Positions 23,193 through 33,659 of a stretch of 64,000 bases of DNA are shown here, piece after piece. The translations under genes and the position numbers were made by a program. Each line of letters begins with the position of its first letter. Position 1 is the stretch's first letter. The DNA comes from Medicago truncatula (taxonomy: Eukaryota; Streptophyta; Magnoliopsida; Fabales; Fabaceae), in assembly GCF_003473485.1 (NCBI RefSeq), contig NC_053046.1, forward strand, positions 16,254,001-16,318,000, read 5' to 3'. The notes beneath the pieces are model-generated. The model was not told the DNA's origin. It saw nothing but the letters and a program-made list of their open reading frames with translations, and did not search any database.

Positions 23193-23748
23193 CTCTCTCC
23201 GTTCCTTTTTAAGTGTCGTTTTAGGATGAATTTTTTGTTCCTATTTAATTATCGTTTTGATATTTTAAAGGTATGATTTGTCAATTATACTTTTTGTCAA
23301 TTATTCTTATATTTTTCAATAAAACTAATTAGTGCTATATATTTGGAAACTAAAGTTTGTTTTGTCTCAAAACAAAATTTGTTTCTTGTTATCTTCAAAT
23401 TTAAACAAAATTTTGTTACCTATTAATTCCATGAAGAGTTAAAATTCTATAAATAACACTTGTTAAAAATTTCAAGAGATATGCACAATATTTAGAAAAT
23501 TGGAAATTGTTTGTTATGAGAGAAAGATAAATGCACAAAAAAAATTGGAATTTCTTGGAGAAAGAGAGTAGTAACTAACAATTGTTTGTTACATATTAAA
23601 TTTATTGGAAAGATAAAGTGTGCGCAAAAATATATGAAATTATTAGAAGATTAAAATGAGGGTATAATAGGAAAAAAGTTTGCAAAAATACACTTCACTA
23701 TTTTTGTGTTAAAATTCTTAAACGACACTTCAAAAGGAATGTTGGGAG
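23193..23748. mobile_element. Stowaway/mariner-like MITE
   Basis: The left end CTCTCTCCGTTCCTTTTTAA follows TA at 23191-23192. The right end, read inward, is CTCCCAACATTCCTTTTGAA and is followed by TA at 23749-23750. CTCCCTCCGT-type ends with a TA duplication are the mark of Stowaway MITEs. The interior is AT-rich and non-coding. At 556 bp it is rather long for the type. Confidence 0.75.
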
Positions 23749-23919
23749 TATTAATCATTATAACCTTTGAAAGAATGGCTATAAAAAAACACAAGACAAA
23801 CGTTACTCTCTAATTAATTAGACACTAACCAATATTGTTGGACAAATCATACATGGGACAACAATCAGTCACATATTAATTAGTTAAATTGATTTTTTTT
23901 ATTTTTTATGTATTGTATT

Positions 23920-24488
23920 TAGGTATGATAACAAAACTCATACATGCGAGTACCCATCTGAACCAAACTCAATTTAACAAGTTTTTTCTCGTTTTGACTC
24001 GGTTTGAGTTTCTTCCCGATTTCAAAATACGGGTACGGGATGAGTAACAGAGATATATGTATACCCTTCCCGAACCCAAACTCGTCCCGAATGTAGAAAA
24101 TTATTTTATTACTCCCTTTTATATAAAAAGAAACTCAAAACCATAAATCATTTCCGTCACACAATCAGAATCTCAGCCTATCAGATGACACTCACTTATC
24201 AGAGTTCTCTCTATTCTCCATCACCATAGCCATGATCAATTGTCGTCATTTCTTTGCAGGATAATGCATTGCAACATTGCGTATGAGGCAGAAAAATACT
24301 TCTATTTTATTAAAAAAAATATCCATTGCGGGGATGGGGTGGGGATACCCAAACCCGTCGGAGACAGAGATGCGATTCGATTTCTTATCCCCGTTGGATA
24401 TGGGTAGGGTAGTGGGTAAGTATATGGTAGTAGGATATGGGGACGAGGAAGGTAAATCATATCCTCATCCACCCCATTGACATGCCTA
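23920..24488. mobile_element. hAT-like non-autonomous element
   Basis: Ends TTAGGTATGATAAC (left) and, read inward, TTAGGCATGTCAATG (right) are imperfect inverted repeats. The 8-bp flanks TATTGTAT and CTGTGTAT match at 6 positions, suggesting an eroded 8-bp duplication. The inside contains G-rich text such as GGGGATGGGGTGGGG and ATGGGTAGGGTAGTGGG, common to this class of plant repeats. The 67-codon frame inside is not a gene. Confidence 0.5.
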
Positions 24489-24965
24489 ACTGTGTATATT
24501 CTAAATAATGGTGGGAGTAATTATAATATATACTAATTATAATTTGATATAAGAATCTTGCACGATATACATATTTATTGTTTATAAATTCATATAAAAA
24601 TAAAAAAATGCTAAAAAAATTACAAATATTTTTCAATGATATATAAAAATCACGGGGCTTGTTAACGTTCCCGTTATCATTTTATTATTTATAATATTTT
24701 CACATATATTTAGCCTACCACTTTATAATATTTAATAACAATTATTTCAATGTTTTTATTATTATCTTCATCTTTATCATTAATTTTATTGTAAATGCGT
24801 TTTGACACATACTTTATTAGTATGAAAATACACGACAATTGTTAACTTCAAGATCCTCTATTCTTCTTTGTTTGATTGGAAAAACTGTTTTTTCTTTTTT
24901 CTAACAAGAAAAACTAACAATTTTTTTACAATGAAAGTAAAAGTAACAAAAATTTTAAAAATTGC
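24489..24965. other. AT-rich spacer, nothing recognised
   Basis: Many stops in all frames, homopolymer-rich, with no paired terminal repeats found. Confidence 0.5.
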
Positions 24966-25990
24966 TTGACTAAACACTTTCACTCAGATTTGAACTCAGT
25001 ACTTCATAGTTGTGTGTGTGGATTTCAAATGGTATTGAGATTGCTTTCAACATGGTCTAATCGTGTTCAAATAGGCAAAAGGTGGATTCGTTGTGGTGGA
25101 GAGGCATTTCCGGAACTTGTGGTATTGTGGGGCATAGTTGAAATTGGTTCTCGGAGGGGGTTAGAAAAAAGACTGGGAACGGAAATGGGACACCTTTTTG
25201 GAATGAACATTGGTGTGGGGAAAAAGCTCCATGTCTTTCTTTCCCTTGCCTTTTGGATAAAAAAAATTGTTTAGTGGCGGATACGGGCAGTTGGGAGGAC
25301 GGTAGGTGGTGTTGGAAGATTAAATGGAGGAGACCATTCTTCATGGAAGTGATCTCTTAGGTGCAAATGTTGGTGATTGAAGATGCTTGGACTTGCCAAG
25401 TTGATTCCAAAGGTATTTTTTTGGCGAGTTTCAAGTATCTTCATTTTTGTTAAGTTATCTTCCCACCTTCTTTAGATGTGACAAAGTGCGAAAGTTTAGC
25501 TAAAGTGTGGGGTAGTTATGCTCTTGACAATTGCTTTTAATCCGCCTTCCAACAAGAGAGAACCTCCTCAAGACGATGGTGATTGATACCAGAAGCGAGG
25601 TGGGGTTGTGTGAGGCATGACGGGGTGGTAGAATCGGAGGATCATTTGTTTACCACATGTGAAATCTTTAATTGGGTTGGGTTGGAAGTTGTGCTTCCGG
25701 GTAACATTACAACTTTGTTAGAAATCTTTCCATTATTGGCTCCGAAAGGAAAAGGGATAAAGTGAGTTTTGTTTATTTGACATAGAACAATTTAGTTAAT
25801 TTGGAAGACAAGGAACTATAAGATTCTGAATGGTAAAATTTCCAACACGCCAAAGGTGGTTGATGGTATAAAACAGGTATATTGGAGTTTGTTTTTGGAA
25901 ATGAATTCGGGGCCACCTTATTTTGCAATTTCCGCCTGGCTGGTGTTCTGGGCCGCAAGGCGGCTTCCACAGGAGGAAAGTTGCGTTTTT
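24966..25990 (+). mobile_element. L1-type LINE ORF2 C-terminal remnant
   Basis: Plus-strand frames, broken by shifts and stops, read WWRGISGTC, NWFSEGVRKKTGNGNGTPFW, NEHWCGEKAPCLSFPCL, VADTGSWEDGRWCWKIKWRR, then ESEDHLFTTCEIFNWVGLE and a later GIKQVYWSLF. This is the zinc-binding (zf-RVT) tail that follows reverse transcriptase in plant L1 elements. The reverse transcriptase itself is missing and the copy is not functional. Confidence 0.8.
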
Positions 25991-26081
25991 CAGCCTCACA
26001 AGTGGTGGCAGGAGTATGTTTGGATAAATGATGAGTTTTTCGATATTACACTACGAGTCTCTTTGGATAAATAACATAATC

Positions 26082-26232
26082 AACCACTTCTAAGATAAAT
26101 GCTTATCATATAAGCTACTTTTATAGTCAAAAAGAAAATATACGCAAACTATTTCCTAGAAAGCCTATCGAAATTAGCTAAAAACGGCTTATAAACATGT
26201 CATAAGCCATTTTCATAAGTATTTCTAAACCG
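26082..26232. repeat. Legume-type dispersed repeat (CATAAGCC/AAATGCTTATCATATAAGC)
   Basis: A short non-coding block with words AAATGCTTATCATATAAGC and TCATAAGCCATTTTCATAAG. A related block lies at about 29540-29700 beside the GST pseudogene, and a looser relative at 38045-38280 in a TTC38 intron. Probably an old MITE family; ends are not resolved. Confidence 0.4.
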
Positions 26233-26516
26233 TACACATCAAAATGCTTGTACCAAAGAGATAAGTCTAGATAAAATGTTCATAAACAAAGTAATGCACT
26301 CTAGGTGTATTAATGTACCAGTATGCAAGTAGTTCATAGGAATAAATTGTTCATAATCAAATTCAATTCTTGCATACAACTCCATCATGATTGTCTCAAA
26401 TAAGCAGTTCAATGGTGACTTAAGGGACAAGTTTTAAAGAGATAGGGAAAATACATGAATTAATTAATTAGATAACATTTTCCAAACAAAAAGTTATCTC
26501 ACATAATCACATTCAT

Positions 26517-27707
26517 TTACTTAGGAATAGCAGCAGCCATAGCTAAGGCATACTCAACAAGTTTATCAGTTTCTGGTAGAATTCCCTTCACAGCAGGATC
26601 AGTAGCAAAAGCTTCAGCCCATTTTACCAAAGAAGGAGTTTTAGCTTCATCAAAAGCTTTCTCTCCAGTAAATTTCTCTTTAACCCTCAACCAACTCAAA
26701 TAGCATCCAAAAGCAATATCAACAAATCCAATTTTCTCTCCTCCAAAAAAGTCCTTTCCTCCACTGCTCTTGTTCAATACATCTTCCAACTTCAAAAGCA
26801 CTTCTGCTAGTTCCTCAAAATGTTTCTTCTTTGACTCAATGTCTTGAGCAAATAAACCATTTCGTAGGGAATTATATAACTACTCACCCAATTGCAAAAA
26901 ACAGAAATATTATCATTCAATATGATATAGTAAAATAAATATCTTATGTTAAAATTTCATCACATTTTATAGTCTATATCGTAATTGAGCCATACAAATA
27001 TTTGGACCTTCAAATATACCATCTCGAATTTTATTTTTTTGTTGCTTTTCATAGTTGCAAATGTAACACTTTTTTTTTAATTTATTTTTTTTATTTTTAT
27101 CCATGTTGTATGTTCTGGTTCGTGCAAACTTTAATTATATTAGAAGATCCTTGTACCGTCTACAATAATTGATTTTATTCCTTTCAATATGAGTGAAAGA
27201 CCAATTTCTATATAAACAAATTTTAAAGGAATTGAAACAAAACAACAATAATTAAATAATTAAAAGCAAAATGAGATATATTGATTTTTTTAAATAAAAA
27301 CCAATATATTTGCATAGACAAAATAATACTTAACCCTAAAAATATCAATAAAATTAAAATGAATAAGGAATATAAATTAATACCTTGTCATCTATGTAGG
27401 CACCCCAAAATCTAGCACTGGCTCGATCATAAGCATTTGAAGGAAGAATTGAGGGAGTGCCATTATTTTTCCAAACTTCATCAATATATTCAACTATTAT
27501 TGCTGATTCACAAATGGCTTTATCTCCATGAATGAGAACTGGGATTTTTTTGTATACAGGATTGGACTGAAGAAACAAATCACTTTTGGAATTCAAGTTT
27601 TCTACAATGTTCTCATAATCCAAACCTTTGATGGAAAGGGCAATTTGTGCCCTCACTGCAAATGGACTGAACCAACCACCCAAAAGCTTTAAGTCATTTG
27701 TAGCCAT
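26517..27707 (-). CDS. Tau-class glutathione S-transferase
   Basis: Two exons. Exon 1 is 27707-27384 (ATG at 27707; a GTG codon one position upstream is not needed) and exon 2 is 26879-26517. Donor AAG|GTATTA at 27383 and acceptor GAGTAG at 26880 join the exons in phase 0 to give 228 aa, normal for the tau class. N-terminal thioredoxin-fold half: LLGGWFSPFAVRAQIALSIK with the catalytic Ser of the SPF motif, then KKIPVLIHGDKAICESAIIV, the glutathione-binding IPV and ES-A residues. Exon 2 is the helical domain with GGEKIGFVDIAFG. The enzyme conjugates glutathione to electrophiles in the cytosol and is typically stress induced. The single intron position is typical for plant tau GSTs. No defect is seen. 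A broken duplicate lies about 3 kb upstream. Confidence 0.94.
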
Positions 27708-27710
27708 CAC

Positions 27711-28987
27711 TTTGAATTTGAAATGTTTTCCTAGAGAGGCTATCTATGGAGTCCTTTTAAGTTATATGAAAGAATATGTAGTTGAGAGATAATAGATTTG
27801 CGGTAGGTAGGTATGCAAAAAAAGTACATAAACTAGAGAACTATGCATGTGTCATGTAATGAATGTATGGTGGACCCAGTGGGTCTGTGTTGTCTATTAC
27901 ATGTTCAAAGCAATAATTTTTTACTAATTTAGTTATCTAATCATGGAGGTGCGGATAGGAATGATTTCACTTATTTGAGTTATTAGGCTTATTTGGTTGA
28001 CTCAAATGAGACATTAGGTTGCTTAGAAATTAAGTCAAAACATTATGCCTATAAATACAAGAGGCAAACAACACAAGAAGACATTCATCAGAAGAGAATA
28101 GAAGAAAAACTGTAACATCTCAAAATGCTTTTAGGATTGTCAACTGACCCACATATCAACGTAAATCTTTTCAGTGTGTTTTTTCCTCATTCGCACGCTT
28201 TATGAGAAACTTTTCAGAATGTCACCCATCCCAAAATTGCTCCAAGTCAAACATGCTTAACTGCGGGGTTCTGATTTAGGCTACCAAAAAGAAGATACGT
28301 CTTGTTGATATAAGTAGTACCAAACAATTCTTATAAGTTTTCCTTCAACCATGCAGTCTTATACCTACATGGCATCAGGAACCCTCTCATTTCGATGTGA
28401 ATTCGATTGATGAAAAGCTGTCAGAAGCCATTCATTGTCATACCTTGTGCACCGACAACCACTCCCCATCCTCGTCGGCCTCAGACGTTTCAAGTAACAA
28501 CTATGCATCAAGATTCAACATGCTCAAACTTTTAGTATGCATAATAAAGTCACACATTTGTCTAGTTTAGATGATTTTTTTATGGTTTTAAGGTCACTAT
28601 CTCATTTTTGCTCTTTCATGCTTTTTGAACAAATCCTTTACAAAACTTAAAAAGAATACAAATAAACTAACTACTTTTACTCTAAAATGACTCTAAAAAG
28701 ACATTAAAAACCCTATTTGATTTCCTATTATCATTACCTATGGAGCACTAGCGTCACAACTTGTTACCCTAAAATCATAATATAGCAAATTCAATGTCTC
28801 TATTAAAGGATAATATAAATAGAGACACTAAAGTATGTATCCAAAATTTGAGCAAATAATGATTAAGCTTGTTATGAATACTTGATTGTGACATGAAATA
28901 AATAAGTTGGAGTATAGTTTCATATCAAAAGATTAAAAATGATTGTTCAGCATATATAGATATACCGCGACCAATAAATTTCAATAT
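27711..28987. other. GST upstream region and spacer
   Basis: Contains the presumed GST promoter (TATA-like CATATAAC near 27760 on the minus strand) and then AT-rich DNA. I find no further gene or clear terminal repeats. Confidence 0.45.
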
Positions 28988-29164
28988 TATTCTCTTGAGA
29001 TCTTTTTTTTCTTTTTTGGTAGATAGACGAAATGGTAAAGCCATTATAAACTCACACACACAAGTGGAGGTACCGGGGTTCGAACCCCGATCATGACATC
29101 CAGCCTAACAATTTTGGCATTTTGCCAGTTGAACTAGGACTTTTGAATATTCTCTTGAGATCTT
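28988..29164. repeat. 17-bp target site duplication around a SINE
   Basis: TATTCTCTTGAGATCTT occurs at 28988-29004 and 29148-29164 without mismatch, directly outside the SINE. Confidence 0.93.
29005..29147 (-). mobile_element. tRNA-derived SINE
   Basis: 143 bp on the minus strand. It has a polymerase III box A-like CCTAGTTCAACTGG near its start, box B GGTTCGAACC at 29086-29077 and an A-rich tail at the left end. The perfect 17-bp flanking duplication shows target-primed insertion. It is the same family as the copy at 51973-52121, sharing TTTCGTCTATCTA before the tail. Confidence 0.9.
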
Positions 29165-29689
29165 AATATTGTGTTACGGGTAGCTAGGAAATCTCTATTC
29201 AATAATGGTCCAAGTTCATAATGAATATATATTGTGTTACGGGTACATTTCATCACCACATGGGATGGAAGAAACCCAAGTAAGGAACATTGATCAGTTT
29301 ACAACACCATAAGTATACTGTTTCCTAAAATTCCCCTGAATATTTTTTCTTGTAGATTTTGATGATTTTAATAACAATATGTCACACTAATATTTCTTTC
29401 ATATCACCAAAGATTAATCTTCTTTCTAATGTTACACATCCCGACTATGTTCATTCTTCAATGAGGTACATACTAATCTTTGAGAAGAATGATCAAAATT
29501 AAATAATCAACCAACATAAATATTACTCCCTCCATCCCATAATACATGATACAGGATAAATGTTTATCATATAAACTTTTTTATAGTTAAAAAGAAAATA
29601 TGGTTAGATTATTTTCATATATATTAGCTATAAGAGGTTTCATACTCTTTTATGGAGAGCTTATCAAAATTACCGAAAAAGTGTTCATA

Positions 29690-31790
29690 TAAGATATTTT
29701 CTTCCAGTTGCTCAAAATAGGTCTTCATTGACACATCATCGTGGGCAAATATAACATTTCTCACGGAATCACACAACTACTCTCCCAATTGGAAAAAATT
29801 GCACCAAAAACATTGAGAAACAATATGATTTATTAGGAAGTAGGGGAAATGAATATCTCATTTTAGTTAAGGATCATCTTTAGATCATTTTTAAAAAGTC
29901 CATATTAGACACACTAAATTTTTTATAACCTAAATTTGGTTACAATGGGTCTTGACATCATAAGGGTTCCTTAAAAATGGTGTATAAAGATGAACATTTA
30001 CCATTTTTAGTAAAAAAAATAAATTTTATAATAATAAAAACATAGAAAACAAAAAGTAATATTTTATTAAAGCTTATTGAAAAAGGATGGTCCACATTTG
30101 GATATGATCTGATCTATATTGCAGAGTACCTAATGGTGTGTGTTCACATGGGTAATCTTAAAGCTTTTCCACCATAGGAAAATTGTGTTTTTACCCACAT
30201 GTGGCAGTTGATCAGGTTATTTTTGGTTTGTTGGAAGGGACAAACAGCTTATAATACACAATATTAAACTGAAGTTGGTATCACACCCCCCTTTAATAAA
30301 TTTTACTTTTTACACCGAATAAATTAATTTGAATTCTGTTAATCTATTCGGTTCAACCACGTTAAATTATTATTTTTTTTTTAGGGAAGAATTAATAAAA
30401 GTTCTTATTACCATTTTTTTGTGCACACAATGCGAAGCCTTAAAACTATTATTTTTGTTATCCTTATTTGTTTATTTCATAATTCTTAATTTCTCATCTT
30501 ACATCTTACTTTATTTCATAATTCTTAATTTTTCATTTTACATCTTACGCCAGCCTAAACTAAAGAGACTTCCATAAACTGGAATCTGAACTATAGCCAA
30601 ATAAAAATAATTTAACTCTTCAAAAAATCTGATTCTAATTTCGTTTTCCCTCTGATGAATATATTTGTAAAGTATGCTAAATGATGTACAATTTAACATT
30701 CTTCATTGTAACATTATTGTCAATTGCTACAATACTGTTAAAAAAAGTACGTCTAATTTTCTTTTGTTAGTTAAATTTAACATTCTTTTTATTAAGTTTA
30801 TAGTTTATAATTTTATTCATAGGTTTATAGTTTAAAATGGATAGAAAGAAACATTTTTTTTGGTTACGTTTTAAAACTTAAATGAATAAAAGTTTGAACT
30901 AGAATGACTTAACAATTTATTTAACCGCATTTTAATTAATGTCTTTGTTATGTAAAGTGAGACGAAACTTTTAAGGGGGTGTTAATATACGTTTTCATTC
31001 GGACTTCATAAAGTTTGTATCCAATCAAATAGGTCCATAACTATATAAGCTGTTAGCCCATTAAATAATTTACATTAAACTAAGATAAGGTGGGGTCCAA
31101 ATTTTTGAAAATTTTGTAGAACCAAAAAATAAAGTTAAGGTTACAGGTAAAAGATCTGAACCATTAAATATTTATATTATTATATCTATGGTCAAAAGAT
31201 AACTTTCCCATGAAGAGAAAGCTTTAAGGTTACCCATGTGAAATGCCACCGTATCTAATATCTATCTATTGTATCTTGCTAGTATTATTTTTCTTGGCTT
31301 TTAACTTATTTTTCAACTTGTTGTTTGGATTTGAGTGCTCCTTGTACTCTCTCTACTCTTTTGTCTAACTTTCTAATCTATCTAAGCCATTAAAAAAAAG
31401 AAGATAAACTCTTGAGTCTAACTCATCTTATCTATAACTTACACTTTTTTTTTTTCTTCCACACTAATCATTGTAATGTAAAATTTTCACCCAAAAAAAA
31501 GGAATATAAATTAATACCTTGTCATCGATGTAGGCAAACCCAAAATTTCGCAATGGCTCGGTCATAAGCATTTGAAGGAAGAATTGAGGGAGTACCATTA
31601 TTTTTCCAAACTTCATCAATATATTCAACTATTATTTGCTGATTCACAAATGGCTTTATCTCCATGAATGAGAACTGGGATTTTTTTAATACAGGATTGG
31701 ACTGAAGAAACAAATCACTTTTGGAATTCATGGTTTCTACAATGTTCTCATAGTCCAAATAACTTCTTTTTTGTAAACCTGCTAACATGG
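29690..31790 (-). pseudogene. Tau GST duplicate, broken in two pieces
   Basis: 31790-31510 repeats most of GST exon 1, with LDYENIVETMNSKSDLFLQS and EYIDEVWKNNGTPSILPSNA followed by the same AAG|GTATTAAT donor. The reading frame shifts around KKIPVLIHG, and the catalytic SPF start is replaced by unrelated sequence. 29776-29696 repeats the beginning of exon 2 (acceptor GAGTAG, then DSVRNVIFAHDD and FEQLEENIL) but stops after about 27 codons. The 1.7 kb between them is an expanded intron. It is a tandem duplicate of the intact gene at 26517-27707, no longer coding. Confidence 0.85.
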
Positions 31791-31799
31791 TGCCGAAAG

Positions 31800-33069
31800 A
31801 TTTGACAAGATGCCTCTTTTCTAAAAAAATATCTCATAATATATTTATGGAGTCGTCCATTTAAGAGTAGTCCTTGAAGCACGTGACACGACACCGACAC
31901 ATGTAATTACACTGATTTATGTTATTTTTTTCAATTATTAACGATGTCGACGTGTTAGTGTCTGTATCCATGCTTCATAGGAGTAGTCCGACTCTAGTAA
32001 AACAATAATTAGTCTTATAGCGAGTCCAAATGACCTAAACAATGTGTGTGCGTGTATGAGAGAGAGTTTTTAAAACTTAGAATCCGTATAAATATACAGT
32101 GTTTGTGCACATATTTGTGTGAGAAAATCATTTCTCAATAAGTAAAAGTATATGCTGAAATTTTAACATGAGATATTCATATATACTTCCTACTGAATCA
32201 TATTATTTGTCATTGTTTTTGGTTTCAACTGGGAGAGCAGTGGTATAATTCTTCGCGAATGGAATAAAATGCAGTATCTAATCTAGGTATCAATAAATTA
32301 AGACATGTCTGTCTAGCATATTCTAGTATAAATGGGTGTTCGTCCGTCTCAAGAAGAGTGTATATAGTAGTGGGAGTCGTCAAGGCCCCGTCCCATATCC
32401 ATCGGTCGATGGGCTCCTCAACTGGGATATGATTATGATTTTCTTGCCATATCAAACCTAAAAGGGAAAGATGGAAAAATAAATTAAAATTCAAATCACC
32501 CTTTCCTTCACTGATCGAGTCGATTTGATGAGGAGAAGTATAAATGTTTCTCGCTAACGACGAGACCCCTATGGAAAAATAAAGACACCCAAATACCTAA
32601 AAATTCTAAGGCCACAATGGCGACCACCTTTTACTGTAGACTCTAAGTCATAAACCACCGTCTAACATCAGCATTCAAAGCAAAAAAGCAAAGAAAAATA
32701 GATAAACTACCAAACAATGGTGATTTTTTTATAGGTGATTTGCGACCCATTTTTCATTTGGAAAACTACTATTTATACATAGCAAAATAACTGAAAAAGG
32801 CCAACTGCCACGATTAGCATTTCCTCAATCAAGCAACCGCTTGTCTCCCACGTTTCCACCTAGAAAATTGTTGCTGTCTGGATTCAAATTCTTCCCGCCT
32901 TGACAATAACAGTTTGACTTCGACGACTTTAATCGTGGCTCACGTCTTGTTGAACTATGAAGCTTTTAGATTCTTTTACACGCTATGTCCAGATTCCGTT
33001 GAAATCCTCATGTTGAAGAGAAAAGACTTTTGATTCCTGCAAAGATAAAAATCAATAAATGTTGACCGC
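31800..33069. other. Spacer with one unassigned open frame
   Basis: The minus strand has an open stretch at 32494-32225 (89 codons, containing TPTTIYTLLETDEHPF and RQTCLNLLIPRLDT) that I do not recognise. Codon-like composition makes a decayed gene possible, but there is no start context, splice model or second block to support a call. Confidence 0.3.
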
Positions 33070-33255
33070 ATTAATTGAGCTTGTCGAAATTGCAGGCTAA
33101 CACATGTTCATTCCTACTTGCCTCAAGGGTGGCCGCTGCTGGACAAGCTTCGAAATGTACAATATGCGTGTCAACAAGAGCACTAACCATATGGGAAACT
33201 TGTTGTTCAGGTGGCTGCTCAGTCGCCACAACTCGTACCACAACTTCATCATTTT
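33070..33255 (-). pseudogene. Unidentified exon-like open block
   Basis: The minus strand is open for about 60 codons ending in TAA near 33075, reading DEVVVRVVATEQPPEQQ and VSALVDTHIVHFEACPAAAT, then LACNFDKLN. GC content is higher than the surroundings, as for coding DNA. I do not recognise the family. It could be the last exon of a lost gene; no upstream exon is identifiable. Confidence 0.3.
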
Positions 33256-33458
33256 ACCATTCCAAACAATACATTAAATATATTTGATTGCTCACTTACA
33301 AATACTCCATTTAAAATCAGATAAAACTATGTATAGACTAACCTATCAAAAATAACTTAAAACCTTAATAAAGCACATAAGATCTGAAGCAATTGCATTC
33401 TTTCTAATCTATTTCTCTTTTGGGGATTTCTCTCATCAACCAAACCCCTTCAAAATAA

Positions 33459-33459
33459 G

Positions 33460-33488
<29 letters not shown>
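33459..33488. repeat. TTA/ATT microsatellite
   Basis: About ten ATT units lie upstream of the TTC38-like gene, in its presumed promoter region. Confidence 0.85.
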
Positions 33489-33491
<3 letters not shown>

Positions 33492-33659
33492 CTGATATTG
33501 ATATATAAACAAAAAACATTGTAACATTGACACGTAGAAAGAGAAAGAGATGTAGTGACGAGGATTGATTGTGAAGTAGAACAAAAAAACACGATCTAGT
33601 CACTTACGGTAATTAACTTTGAAGCCTGAAGACTGTCTATCAAGAGATAGTGAAGAACA

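Noticed and set aside
29077..29086. tRNA genes at the GGTTCGAACC motifs (also near 44295 and 52042)
   Set aside because: Only polymerase III boxes are present; no cloverleaf or acceptor stem. A tails and target duplications identify SINEs.
30329..30577. 82-codon hydrophobic frame
   Set aside because: Low-complexity T-rich DNA gives a Phe/Leu/Ile-rich translation with a repeated segment; no gene evidence.
33459..33488. CRISPR-like or regulatory array
   Set aside because: It is a simple ATT microsatellite; nothing prokaryotic is present in the window.
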